Assembly (NCBI GenBank): GCA_947625125.1
Contig: CANQNF010000004.1
Location: 1-64,000, forward strand
Source: an uncultured Clostridia bacterium
Lineage (GTDB): Bacteria > Bacillota > Clostridia > Oscillospirales > Ruminococcaceae
Direction: 5' to 3'
Length of the DNA: 64,000 nucleotides
Below are positions 32,678-42,334 of the stretch, in pieces. The translations under genes and the position numbers were made by a program. The notes beneath the pieces were generated by a model. The model was not told the DNA's origin, ran no database searches, and worked only from the letters and a program-made list of their open reading frames with translations. The first letter of the stretch is position 1; each line of letters begins with the position of its first letter.

Positions 32678-33115
32678 TCACTCGGACTCTCGGTCAAGCT
32701 TTCTTAAGATCTCTATGAGGCTTGCGAGCTCGTCGTCGCTCAGGGGTTTGAAGAATTCCTCGTCCATTTTCTGGAACGCATGCTTGGTGGTTTTTAAGAG
32801 TTCCTTGCCCGCGTCGGTGATGGTGATGCCGTTGGCTCTCTTATCCTCGGGAGTTTGCTTCTTCTCGATAAGGTTCGCTTTTTCAAGCTTTGTCAGAGTG
32901 ACTGCTACTGCTGCCGATGAAATATTCAGTTCTTTGGACAGGCTTTTCTGGCTGTCGAGTTTCTTCTGGTCGATCGTTACGAGCATCTTGTGCTGGCTGG
33001 GGGTGCTGGGGAGCTTGTCGAGAGCTTCTTCCGTCTTAAGCTTGTGCAGCCTTGAGACGTTTAAAAAGAGCCGCATAGACTCCGCTATCTGTTTCTGACG
33101 TCCAGTATCTTTCAT
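32678..33115 (-). CDS. MarR-family regulator of the adjacent exporter
   Basis: The protein has 145 residues. The winged helix includes LSKELNISSAAVAVTLTKLE and KKQTPEDKRANGITITDAGK, the usual D-x-R wing of MarR proteins. Start ATG 33115 has AAAGGATG ahead; an upstream in-frame start at 33154 is less likely. It is the first gene of the exporter operon and probably represses it until a ligand binds. The upstream region 33116-33200 is AT-rich with GTTAGCGCATTAACTATTC containing short inverted repeats (TAGTTAGCGCATTAACTA), a plausible operator. Confidence 0.88.
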   Translation of the reverse strand: MKDTGRQKQIAESMRLFLNVSRLHKLKTEEALDKLPSTPSQHKMLVTIDQKKLDSQKSLSKELNISSAAVAVTLTKLEKANLIEKKQTPEDKRANGITITDAGKELLKTTKHAFQKMDEEFFKPLSDDELASLIEILRKLDRESE

Positions 33116-33407
33116 AAACAAACATCCTTTCTTTAGCATAAAATATGCGCCCAATGAGACGGGGATAGTTAGCGCATTAACTATTCTTGGACTTTATTTT
33201 ATACTATATTATTTTAAATGTCAATACCAAATCTCACATAATTTTTTAGCCGTTTATCAGACAAAACTGTGCAGGATGACAAGGAAATATTGACATAAAA
33301 TGAGGATGAAAGGCATGAAGAAAAAGGCGGGGAAATCCCCGGGCAGGCCGAGCGCTGACTGCGGCAAAGACGGGCCGCAGACGACAGCGAAGCCGGGGAG
33401 ATCGGCA

Positions 33408-33530
33408 GACGCGTCCCGATTGGCCGCGTCAAGAATACAGAAGTCAGAAATCAGAGGTCAGAGCTTCAAGGCGTCGCCAAAGCGACGATTTTTAAAATAT
33501 TTAATAATGCGGGCGATTCAGGCGCTCCCG
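33408..33530 (+). repeat. Dispersed structured repeat, copy C
   Basis: The first stem is GACGCGTCC/GGCCGCGTC (one mismatch), then CAGAAGTCAGAAATCAGA, second stem CGTCGC-CAAA-GCGACG, and tail AATAATGCGGGCGATTCA. Both stems differ in sequence from copies A and B while still pairing. Confidence 0.8.
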
Positions 33531-33603
33531 AGATTGATATTTCGTGAGATTAAAGCAGGCCATCGGCTGCCTGCGCCCCCGCCCGGAACCGACCTCCTGC
33601 CAT

Positions 33604-33686
33604 GGCGGAGCCCCGCCCGGCCCCCGTTGGGGGCCGGACCCCGACGGCTTCGCCGTCGGGCTCGCGAAGCGAGCCGGGGCTCCGCC
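33604..33686. repeat. GC-rich cruciform repeat, copy III
   Basis: Outer stem GGCGGAGCCCC/GGGGCTCCGCC; inner hairpins GGCCCCC-GTT-GGGGGCC, CGACGGC-TTC-GCCGTCG and GGCTCGC-GAA-GCGAGCC. Confidence 0.8.
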
Positions 33687-33718
33687 CGCGCACTAAGCCG
33701 GGGGTTCCGGGCGGGGTT

Positions 33719-36700
33719 TCACCCTCCCAGCAGCCTATACATCCATCCCGCGGCTCCGGTGTAGATAGACCATCCCCCTCGGCCCATGCAGTTTTTATTC
33801 GCGTACACGTCCCCGCAGAGATAATACGGCTCGGTCTTGTACCTTAAATACCCCTCGCCCTCCGACTTTTTAATAGGGTCGAGAGCCTCCGCGAGCTCGT
33901 CCGCCTCTTCTTCAAGCCCTGCGCGCTTTAATGCGAGAGCGAGCCAGACCGCCGCATGCGTGTACTGTCCGCCGTTCTCGCGCATGCCCTCGGGATAGTC
34001 CGAAATATACCCCGGGTCGGGGGAAGCGTCCTCAGAAAAGGGCGGCGTGAACAGCTTGATTATCCCTCGTTTTTTGTCATACAGCTGCCCGTAAGCCTCT
34101 GAAAGAGCTTCTTTGACAAAGCCGTCCCTGCCGAGGCCCGCGAATTCCGCAAAGGACTGCGCTACCGAATCTATTCTGCATTCCTTTGAGCGGCAGGAGC
34201 CGAGCGCTTCTCCGCTGTCGAAAAATCCTCTGATATAGTGACGCGGATCCCGGGCATTTTTCTCGACGGCCTCCGAAAGAGCGCCGGCACAGCTTCTCAG
34301 GCCGTCTGCGTAGTCCTTTTCCCCGAGCGTTTCCGCGACGTCCGAGAACCTTTTGAGCACGATGATAAAGAATTCCGTCAGCCACACCGACTCGCCCTTT
34401 CCGTTTATGCCGACCCGGTTGAAGCCGTCGTTCCAGTCGCCCGAGCCGATAAGCATAAGCCCGTGCGAGCCGGTTTTTCCGATTTTAAGGTCGATTGCTC
34501 TTTTGCAGTGCCGGTAAACGCTCTCTTTTCGGGATGTTTTATAGACCTCGCCGTAGCGCTCCGTCTCGTTTTCGGCAAGGTTTATCCCGTCGCAGTATGC
34601 GCAGGAAATCCCCAAAATCGTCATATCCCCCGTTGCCCCGAGGTATTCGCAGACCGCGTATGGCAGCCAGAGCGGGTCGTCTGAGACAAGAGTCCTTATC
34701 CCTCTTTTCTTTTTCAAGGGCATTATATGCGCCCAGTGGAGAACGTCCCCCTCGAAAAACTGAGCCGTACAGCAGCGCAATATCTGTGCTTTTAAAAGCC
34801 CCGGCAGGTCGTGCCTTAAATTGCAGCAGTCCTGGAGCTGGTCCCGAAATCCGAACGCCCCCGAGCACTGATAAAACCCGGTCTTTGCATACACTCTGCC
34901 GTAGAGCGCCTGCCGCCTGAGCCAGATTTTCAAGAGGCGTTTTCTTTTGCCGTCGTTTTCAAAATTTTCGGGGAGGATTTTCTGCTCCGAAAAATATTTA
35001 TACATATTTTCCGAAGCGCTTTGAGACAGTGCGAAGCTCAGATAAAATTCCGCCTCCGATTCGCCGTTTACATCGGTATAAACGCCCGCGCAGGGGTTTG
35101 CGGACGGCGTGATTTCCTGCTCCAAAACGCCCTGCCGAAAAAGATTTTTGTCAAAAAAGCATTCGCATTTTTCAGAGCATCCGAGGCTCATATACCCGCC
35201 GGTTTCCGAAGCGGGGGCGTGAACGGTTATTCCGCCGTCGAATTTTTTCGGCAGGAGCATGGCTTTTTGCGATCTGTCAACCCCAAGGCAGGGCTCTGCG
35301 CAGTAAATGAGCCTTGAATTTTCGGGCGCGGATATTTTTACCCGGACCCTTTTGCACATCCCCTTTTCCGACACGTCGACGCTGACCCTCGCACGGTACC
35401 CGGGACCCTTTGAGAAATACTCCGCCGATGTTTCCGAAAACACCGCCGCCGAACCCTTTATTAAATCGAACATCCCTTTTTCCGTCATAAGCAGCAGCCG
35501 CTCGCCCGAGTTGTCGTTCATCGGGTCGTTGTCCCAGGGAGTGAGGCGGTTTTCGCGTGAATTGAACGCGTAGCTGAAGCCGAGGGAGGCGTTTGACAAA
35601 AGCGTTCCGAACACGGGATTTGCAAGGACGTGGCACCACGGCAGAGGCGGCTTTTCGTTTATGACGTAGCTGTCGCCGGAAAATCCTCCGCATGCTATAG
35701 GCTCGTCCACCGGCTGCGGGTCGGGAGACGATGATAAAATTTCAATATATTTTTCTTCATTTTGCTCGTCCTGACCGTCCGCTATTTCATCCTCGCAAAT
35801 CCTGCATGCAAACGCCCTTGCAAGCTTGTCTATACCCGGTCTTGCCCTTGACAGATCAAGCGGAAGTATCCCTCCCGGGGAATAGAGATACCCCTCGCAG
35901 CCCGCCTCTTTTGCGGCCCGGCAGAGCTCGTTATAGTGCTCGCGCTCGTATCTTCCGCCGTCGTCGTATTCGCACAAAAGCTGAGTCTCTATCCCGCATC
36001 GCCGCAAAAGCTTGTATGCCCCGAGATACGTTTTCAGCTTTTGCCCGTCGTTTTTGCCGTTTAAGACTAAAAGCGCCGTCGGCAGTTCGGTCGACGCGGA
36101 AAGCTCCCAGAGTGCGCTCAGGGGAAGCTTATTCTCCGAAACGCTCTTTCGGCGTTTTTCGCTCATCCTCCCGCAGCTGATTATATCCCGCAGAATTTCC
36201 GAGGCGACTCTGCCCTCCGACGAATCGAGCCTCGGCTGTTCCGAGAGAGCGGGGGTCTTTCTTCTTATCTCCGAGACGCGGTTTATAAGCTCGTCATACG
36301 ACCCTGCGCACACCGTGAACAGGCTCAGCTCCGTCTCGCTTTTCGGCGGCATCTCCAAGGACGCGGTCAGAAATATGCAGGGCTCGGGCTCGCAGATGAG
36401 GCTTGAAGCTATCTCGTCGCACCGCCCGCCGAGACCCTTGAGGCCGTCCCGCAAAACGTCCTCTCTGTCAAAGCTGACGGAAAAATCGACGTCCTCCGAA
36501 AAACCGAAGCCGAGATAGATTTTTTTGTCCTCTCTAAGCCTTGAGACCGTGACGATATTCAGCTTCATATCTTTTTCAACGCGCAGAAAAAGCTTCGAGT
36601 ATGCGGGATGAGCCTTGCCCGCCGAATCGCTCTGCAAAGACGGCTCGATAAAGCCGGAAAGGGTTATTTTAAGCCTTTCGGCAGTCTCGTTTTTAAACGC

Positions 36701-39700
36701 GAACCGCCTTAGTTCCACCGGCATGTCCTTTAAAATAGACAGCTTCATCCCGGTGCGAAGCGACTTTCCCGTGCGGTAAAATTCCGCCGAATCGGAGGTA
36801 AATTCCACCTGCCCGCCGCCCGCAAAGTCCGGCAGGCAGCTTATCGGCAGAAGCTCCTCCCCGGCCCTGACCCAGAAAAATATCCCGTGCGGGCGATCTA
36901 TGAGATCCTTTGTCGGCACATACAGCTCCGCCGACCGATATAACGACCGGCAGCAGCCGTTGTCCGAGACCGTCACGCTCAGCTCTCCCCCGGTCATAAG
37001 CTTTACCCTCGGCCGCTCAAGGGAGATTTTGGTTATCACTTCTTTAGGTTTATTTGAGACCTCGGGGGCGGATATCCTCGGCCGTCTCAAAACGTTTTCA
37101 AAGACCGCAGTGCCGAGGCTGAAGCGCTCCTCTATAAGCTCCTCGGCGCCCAATACCCGAAGATCGCGCATGAACCGCTTCTGCATTATCCCGCCGTTTA
37201 AGACGTTCACCGCGCCTAAAATCGACATGCCGACGTGGTGGGACATGTAGCTTCTCACGGGCTCGGGAGAATCGGAATCGGGGCAGGTGAAATCTAACGC
37301 CTCATACAGTCCGAAGCTGCCGTACATGCCGTATTTTTCAAGCTCGCGGAGATTTTCGGCAGCGTCCGAGGGGGAATACGCCATCGAAAGATAGGTCGAA
37401 TAGGGCGACACGACGTAGTCCTGTTCAAGACCTCTTCTGAGTCCTGTGTTGGGAACGCCGTGGGCGCTGTAGCAGTAATTCAGGGCCGGGTCGAATGCGA
37501 AATATCCGCTCTCCGACACTCCGTAGGGCCTGCCGAGGCGGTTAGCGTAGCGCTTCTGAACCCAGAGCGCGTATTTCAGGCTCTCGCTGAATAAAGACCC
37601 CTCGGGACTTTTTAGGAACAGCTCGGGCATGAAATACTCAAACATCGTGCCCGAATAGGAGGCGGCTCCGCCGAAAAATCCCGACGATAACATCGCCCTT
37701 GAAAGCGCGCGCCAGTGGCTTTTCGGGACTTGGCGGGAGGCTATCGCCCAGAATGAGCAGAGCCTTGCCTCGCTCATCAGAAAATCGTAGCGGCCTCTGC
37801 TCATCACGCCGTCCTCGGAAATGCCTATCGCCATAAGCCCCCTCACGCCGTCGTAAAACACCGAAAGGTCGGTGTCGTCAATGATTTTTGAAATTCTTCG
37901 GCAGAGCTTCTCTGCGGGGGTTCCGAGCTCCTTAAGACCCTCTTTCAGGGCCACAAGACAGCATACGAAGTTTCCCGAATCAACGCTTGAGACAAACGCC
38001 GGAGGGATGATTTTGAGCGTGACGGTGTCATACCAGTTGTAAAGATTTCCCTTGTATTTTTCGAGCATTTCCACCGCCGAAAGCGATTTATCGAGCCTTT
38101 TTATCAGCGCTTCGTCCGAGATGAGGCGGCGGTCTTTGGCTGCAAGGCAGGACAGAAGATACAGCCCGATATTTGTCGGGGAGGTCCTGTGAGCTATTCG
38201 GTAGACCGGGGAAAACTGCACGTTGTCCGGCGGGAGGAAGTTGTCCTGTTTCCCGGCATATTTTTCAAAAAATCCCCACATATCGGCGACCTGCTTGGAG
38301 AGCTCCCGGGAGTCCCGGTACTTTAAATTCGGTGTCGGCTTTTCGGCGACGAAGTCGAGGCCGAGCACGGCCGGCGTCATCGAAAATACCGCTCCGAAAA
38401 GCCTTATAAGCGGGTCGGGAGACCATAAAAGCCCGAGCGCCGCCGTCTCGGGTATGAGATAAAACCTCAAAGGAAGCGTGGACAGGCGGTCCTGAGAATC
38501 GGCGGTCGTCCACTCAAGCAGGTTCCTTTTTGTGACAAAGGTCCTTACGAGCCCCAAGAATATCGCCCTCGCCGATTTTACGGCAAGCGTGGGGAGCATG
38601 ACGATACTGTAAAGAATATATCTTAAGGCATGCGAGGCCGAGCCCATGAGCCCCGAATAGAAGCTTCGGGACAGCGAGCCCCGTTTAAAGAGCGCGCTCA
38701 ACGCCCCCAAAACGGGAGGCGTGAGCCATAAAAGAAGCGCGGCCGCGGCTATCACGGCGCCCGACGGCGGCAGCAGGAAAAATCCCGCGTAAAACGCCAA
38801 GAGCACAAAGCAGGGCGTCGCGGCTCTCCTTAAATTGTCGAGCAGCTTCAGCTTTGAAAGCACGTCGTATCGGCTTTTGAAGATTTCCGGGATGTTCTGG
38901 ACGTCACCCCTTATCCAGCGATCGAGCCGCCGATAGAAGCTCTGGGGAGACTTCGGAAAGCCCTCGGTGAAGAATACGTCGCCGCAGTACCCCGTCCTTA
39001 AAAGCTCGCCCTCCAAAATGTCGTGGGAGAGTATCCTCTCTCCGTCAAGACAGGAGCAAACGCTTACCAGCGCCGGGACGTTTATCAGCCCTTTGCCGCA
39101 GAAGCTGCCCCTGCCGAAAACGTCCTGGTACAGGCTTGCCGATTCCGAGTCGTAGCTTGAGACCGAGCCTATGCCCCCAAGGCTTTTCGAGAATTCGCTC
39201 CGCAGGCTGTCCCTTAAACGCGTTACCATGGCGGGCGCGATTATCCCGCAGCCGGATACTACCCTGCCGTCCGAAATTTTCACCTTGTTTGCGGGGTGCA
39301 GGGCCGTGCACAAAAGCTCCGTCACCGAGTCCATCCCGGGCAGGGTGTCCGAATCCACAGCGCAGATATATTCGACGCCTATGAGCTTTTTATATGCGCC
39401 GACGGCCGCGTAAAAGTCCTCGTTTCCGGTCGTCATGAACAGGGCGAGGTCGTTTAGCGCTCCGCGCTTTCTAAGACTTCCCATGTACTCCTGCTGAGTT
39501 TCGGAAAAGCTTCTTTTTCTCAGTATCAGCGAGAATCTGTCCGGCGAGATTTTTTCAAGCTTTGAGGCGGTCTCCCTTATCGCTTCGATTACAGAGCGGT
39601 CCTCCGACGTTATCGGGACCTGCTCGGCCGGCAGGTCCAAAAGCGCGCATACCGAAATATTGTCGGCGGGATTTGAGCAGTGAAGTCTCAGCATTTTTTG

Positions 39701-40672
39701 GTACAGCCCGGCCGCGTCCTCGGCGTCCCTGACCTGTTCTGACAAAACTATAGCGCAGGGCGTGCTTTTGACTTCGTCGGCCGACGGGTCGCATCGCATA
39801 AGCCTTGAAAAGCTTCTGCCACGGTATAAAATCCTGTCGGACAGCGGCCTTAAGGCTTCTGCGGCAGGCAAAAAAAGCAGGACCGCCGCAATAGGGGCGC
39901 CGGCGAATGATGAAATAAAAACGGACAGAACGGCGGCGGAAAGCGCAAGCGCCGAGGCCGCGAACACGGCATGACGAGGCTTCAAAACCTTTTCGCGCAC
40001 AACGTCGAGGTCGGTTATGTCGATATAACTTCCGCGGTATTTTTCGAGCAGGCTGTCGCAGACTTTCAGCTCGTCGGCGCCGGTTTTAAGTGCGGTCGCG
40101 TATATCGCCTCTCGGTAGCAAAGGCGGGTCTTGGGGTCGCTTTTTCGGTATGCCGGATCCCCGGAAAGCTTTATTGCCACGGGGTTCAGCACATCGTTTA
40201 TTCTCGCCTCGTCAAGCCCGCCCAAGTCCCCCAAAAGCCCCATCAGCCGCACGACGTCCCTGCCGTCAGACTTTATCGAGGCATAGATTTTTTCAATCAG
40301 CTCCGCCGCCGTCAGAAAGCCGAGGTATTCAAGTTCCGAGCCGAAAATTCTCCTTTTTGAGGCCAATGAGCGAATCGCTAAAATCAGCTCGTCCGTCCCG
40401 GCAAGGCGCTCCCCGGAGGCTCTAAGAACGGTCTCGGAAAGCCTTTCGCCATCCCCGAAAACGACGTATTTTTTCCGCAGGGTCGGGTCGGGGCGCTTCC
40501 CGGCACGGTTCAAAAGGGCATGGAAATTGTCGGCGAAATAGGCCTCCCAAGCCGTTTCGGGAGAGCGCGAACAGAGCCCGAGGTAGATTTTTTTAAGCCT
40601 TGAGACGGTCTTTCGGGTCCTTTCGGCGATTTTGAAAAGGCTTACCGCCCTGCCGCCGGAGTATTTTATCAT
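33719..40672 (-). CDS. Cyclic beta-1,2-glucan synthase (NdvB/CgsA-like)
   Basis: This giant membrane protein has 2,317 residues. In order: hydrophobic segments near 240-270; a GT84-like glycosyltransferase with AVDSDTLPGMDSV near 435 and RRLDRWIRGD near 590; membrane helices near 620-655 and 740-770; a glucoamylase-like domain with SESGYFAFDPALNYCYSAHG near 1060; and a GH94 phosphorylase-like domain with SGDWNDGFNRVG near 2080. This matches cyclic beta-1,2-glucan synthase, which polymerises UDP-glucose, controls length and cyclises. The start ATG 40672 has GGAGGG 6 bp upstream; the longer frame to 40774 lacks an RBS. Its product may be an osmoregulatory or host-interaction glycan. Confidence 0.9.
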   Translation of the reverse strand: MIKYSGGRAVSLFKIAERTRKTVSRLKKIYLGLCSRSPETAWEAYFADNFHALLNRAGKRPDPTLRKKYVVFGDGERLSETVLRASGERLAGTDELILAIRSLASKRRIFGSELEYLGFLTAAELIEKIYASIKSDGRDVVRLMGLLGDLGGLDEARINDVLNPVAIKLSGDPAYRKSDPKTRLCYREAIYATALKTGADELKVCDSLLEKYRGSYIDITDLDVVREKVLKPRHAVFAASALALSAAVLSVFISSFAGAPIAAVLLFLPAAEALRPLSDRILYRGRSFSRLMRCDPSADEVKSTPCAIVLSEQVRDAEDAAGLYQKMLRLHCSNPADNISVCALLDLPAEQVPITSEDRSVIEAIRETASKLEKISPDRFSLILRKRSFSETQQEYMGSLRKRGALNDLALFMTTGNEDFYAAVGAYKKLIGVEYICAVDSDTLPGMDSVTELLCTALHPANKVKISDGRVVSGCGIIAPAMVTRLRDSLRSEFSKSLGGIGSVSSYDSESASLYQDVFGRGSFCGKGLINVPALVSVCSCLDGERILSHDILEGELLRTGYCGDVFFTEGFPKSPQSFYRRLDRWIRGDVQNIPEIFKSRYDVLSKLKLLDNLRRAATPCFVLLAFYAGFFLLPPSGAVIAAAALLLWLTPPVLGALSALFKRGSLSRSFYSGLMGSASHALRYILYSIVMLPTLAVKSARAIFLGLVRTFVTKRNLLEWTTADSQDRLSTLPLRFYLIPETAALGLLWSPDPLIRLFGAVFSMTPAVLGLDFVAEKPTPNLKYRDSRELSKQVADMWGFFEKYAGKQDNFLPPDNVQFSPVYRIAHRTSPTNIGLYLLSCLAAKDRRLISDEALIKRLDKSLSAVEMLEKYKGNLYNWYDTVTLKIIPPAFVSSVDSGNFVCCLVALKEGLKELGTPAEKLCRRISKIIDDTDLSVFYDGVRGLMAIGISEDGVMSRGRYDFLMSEARLCSFWAIASRQVPKSHWRALSRAMLSSGFFGGAASYSGTMFEYFMPELFLKSPEGSLFSESLKYALWVQKRYANRLGRPYGVSESGYFAFDPALNYCYSAHGVPNTGLRRGLEQDYVVSPYSTYLSMAYSPSDAAENLRELEKYGMYGSFGLYEALDFTCPDSDSPEPVRSYMSHHVGMSILGAVNVLNGGIMQKRFMRDLRVLGAEELIEERFSLGTAVFENVLRRPRISAPEVSNKPKEVITKISLERPRVKLMTGGELSVTVSDNGCCRSLYRSAELYVPTKDLIDRPHGIFFWVRAGEELLPISCLPDFAGGGQVEFTSDSAEFYRTGKSLRTGMKLSILKDMPVELRRFAFKNETAERLKITLSGFIEPSLQSDSAGKAHPAYSKLFLRVEKDMKLNIVTVSRLREDKKIYLGFGFSEDVDFSVSFDREDVLRDGLKGLGGRCDEIASSLICEPEPCIFLTASLEMPPKSETELSLFTVCAGSYDELINRVSEIRRKTPALSEQPRLDSSEGRVASEILRDIISCGRMSEKRRKSVSENKLPLSALWELSASTELPTALLVLNGKNDGQKLKTYLGAYKLLRRCGIETQLLCEYDDGGRYEREHYNELCRAAKEAGCEGYLYSPGGILPLDLSRARPGIDKLARAFACRICEDEIADGQDEQNEEKYIEILSSSPDPQPVDEPIACGGFSGDSYVINEKPPLPWCHVLANPVFGTLLSNASLGFSYAFNSRENRLTPWDNDPMNDNSGERLLLMTEKGMFDLIKGSAAVFSETSAEYFSKGPGYRARVSVDVSEKGMCKRVRVKISAPENSRLIYCAEPCLGVDRSQKAMLLPKKFDGGITVHAPASETGGYMSLGCSEKCECFFDKNLFRQGVLEQEITPSANPCAGVYTDVNGESEAEFYLSFALSQSASENMYKYFSEQKILPENFENDGKRKRLLKIWLRRQALYGRVYAKTGFYQCSGAFGFRDQLQDCCNLRHDLPGLLKAQILRCCTAQFFEGDVLHWAHIMPLKKKRGIRTLVSDDPLWLPYAVCEYLGATGDMTILGISCAYCDGINLAENETERYGEVYKTSRKESVYRHCKRAIDLKIGKTGSHGLMLIGSGDWNDGFNRVGINGKGESVWLTEFFIIVLKRFSDVAETLGEKDYADGLRSCAGALSEAVEKNARDPRHYIRGFFDSGEALGSCRSKECRIDSVAQSFAEFAGLGRDGFVKEALSEAYGQLYDKKRGIIKLFTPPFSEDASPDPGYISDYPEGMRENGGQYTHAAVWLALALKRAGLEEEADELAEALDPIKKSEGEGYLRYKTEPYYLCGDVYANKNCMGRGGWSIYTGAAGWMYRLLGG

Positions 40673-40777
40673 ATTATCCCTCCGAAGTATATTTTTGGTA
40701 GTATGCGCAGTATGGGGAGGGAATATACGGGGGAGAAATGTTCGGGCAAAGCCCTTTACCACGCCCCCAAACAAATA

Positions 40778-40813
40778 AGCGAGGTCTCGGAAACAATCCT
40801 GACCTCGCTTTTT
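40778..40813. terminator. Terminator between the ABC operon and the glucan synthase gene
   Basis: AGCGAGGTC (40778-40786) and GACCTCGCT (40801-40809) pair perfectly. T runs follow on both strands (TTTTT on plus; TTATTTGTTT on minus). It mainly ends the minus-strand ECF/ABC operon. Confidence 0.8.
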
Positions 40814-40915
40814 CCGTGGATAAGAAAAACGCTTTCTAAAAACATTTTACAACTACAGTTCTGCATAATGCGTTAAACATCATACGCCCCATGCCGAAAA
40901 CCGTTTCCGAATCGT

Positions 40916-41551
40916 TTAGCTTTCTTCGTCTACGGCCTCACCCCTATCAAGCCTGATGATCTCGTCCGCCAAATTATCAAGCTCCTCTCTGTCGTGGCAG
41001 GCGATCACGACAGTCGCGCCCTTTTCTTTAAATTCTTTAATGATCTCCGCCGCCATTTCCGCACCGCTCGGGTCGAGGGCGTTGAACGGCTCGTCCAAAA
41101 GCAAAATTTCGGGGTCCTCCATTATCGCCGCCGCGATGCCGAGGCGCTGCTTCATTCCGAGCGAATATTTGCGGTATTTTCTCCGATCATGCGGCTCCAG
41201 CCCGACCTTTTCAATCGCCTTGGCGACATCGTCTTTCGTCGCTTCTCCCTTGATTTCCGCCAAAAGCAGGAGGTTTTCAAACCCCGTTTTTGAATCCAAA
41301 AAAGCAGGATTTTCAATCAGCGCTCCCACACTTTTCGGAAAAGATTTTTTCCCGCCGAGCTGCTCGCCGTCGATGGAAACATACCCCTCGGTCGGCAAAA
41401 TAAGCCCGCATATCGCCCGCATGAGCATGGTTTTTCCCGAGCCGTTTTTGCCCCAAAGGCCGTAAATTTTCCCGCTTTCAAGCGTCAGATTTATGTTTTT
41501 CAGGACGGTCGCGCCCCGAATAATTTTTGTGAAATTTTTTATTTCTATCAT
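40916..41551 (-). CDS. ABC transporter ATPase of an ECF-linked operon
   Basis: The protein has 211 residues with Walker A GLWGKNGSGKTMLMRAICGL, a YSLGMKQRLGIAAAIM signature (SLGMKQ, typical of the CcmA/NatA/bacitracin type), and Walker B ILLLDEPFNALDPSG. It partners with the two membrane proteins encoded upstream (41564-43142). The gene order sigma factor, small membrane protein, exported protein, two permeases, ATPase suggests export of, or resistance to, a peptide or lipid under sigma control. Confidence 0.88.
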   Translation of the reverse strand: MIEIKNFTKIIRGATVLKNINLTLESGKIYGLWGKNGSGKTMLMRAICGLILPTEGYVSIDGEQLGGKKSFPKSVGALIENPAFLDSKTGFENLLLLAEIKGEATKDDVAKAIEKVGLEPHDRRKYRKYSLGMKQRLGIAAAIMEDPEILLLDEPFNALDPSGAEMAAEIIKEFKEKGATVVIACHDREELDNLADEIIRLDRGEAVDEES

Positions 41552-41563
41552 TTCTCTCCCACC

Positions 41564-42334
41564 TTATGCGCGCTGTCGGTAAAATTCTTTTTTTCGGTAT
41601 ATGACATGCCCCGCCGCGGCCAATATCGTGCAAATAAAAATCGGCATTCCCAAGCACAGACCCGCGTTAAAGCCCTCGACAAGGTTTATGTGATACAGCC
41701 CCGAAAAGCGCGTTAAAATCGGCGCAAACCATGCCTCATTGAAGCCGAGAGCGACTGTTACCGCGACGCCTGCCGCAGGCCCTGACAGAGCGCGAACGAT
41801 GTCAAAAATCAGCATAAACATTAACGACGTTAATAAAATATCCGCCGCGGAAAGGGCGAGGAGCCCCAAAAAGCCGTATTCGTCGGTCGTGGATTCGTTC
41901 GCCGAGAAATAGACCGAGCGTTCGCTATTCCAGTTTATGGGAATTTTTATGCCGAGCCATGCCGCCGAGAGAAGCGACAGAAAAATATGCGCCGCCGAAA
42001 ACCCGATGCATAAAATCGCCGATTTCATCCCGATGATTGCCCAAATCTTCCCTCTGCTTCCTCGGCGTATGACGGCGGGGTATCTCTCCTCCGGCAGAAA
42101 AATCACCGTCAAAAGCGCAAGCAGCGGCATTAAAAACGTAAAAAACCGCTTCTGGCAGTTGAACAGCACCGCGTCTATTATAGACATCTGCGCGCCGTAA
42201 AGCCGCGCCGTGTGGTTTTTCCGGGACAGCGACGTGTTGAAAACGACCGCCGTGTGAATCGCAAGAGCCACGGCCAGAACATGCGCCTTGCCGGGTATCT
42301 GCCCGAAAATTTCCTTAACGCATTTAATAAACAT
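41564..42334 (-). CDS. ABC-2-like permease
   Basis: This 256-residue protein has about six hydrophobic segments (HVLAVALAIHTAVVF, TFLMPLLALLTVIFLP, LLALSAADILLTSLMFMLIF, MPIFICTILAAAGHVIY). There is no recognisable catalytic motif, as expected for a permease. It overlaps the next upstream permease gene by 11 bp and lies 12 bp before the ATPase gene. Start ATG 42334 with AAGAGGA. Confidence 0.75.
   Translation of the reverse strand: MFIKCVKEIFGQIPGKAHVLAVALAIHTAVVFNTSLSRKNHTARLYGAQMSIIDAVLFNCQKRFFTFLMPLLALLTVIFLPEERYPAVIRRGSRGKIWAIIGMKSAILCIGFSAAHIFLSLLSAAWLGIKIPINWNSERSVYFSANESTTDEYGFLGLLALSAADILLTSLMFMLIFDIVRALSGPAAGVAVTVALGFNEAWFAPILTRFSGLYHINLVEGFNAGLCLGMPIFICTILAAAGHVIYRKKEFYRQRA

Noticed and set aside
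40672-40774. 34-residue extension of the glucan synthase
   Set aside because: No RBS at 40774 and a good GGAGGG site before ATG 40672.
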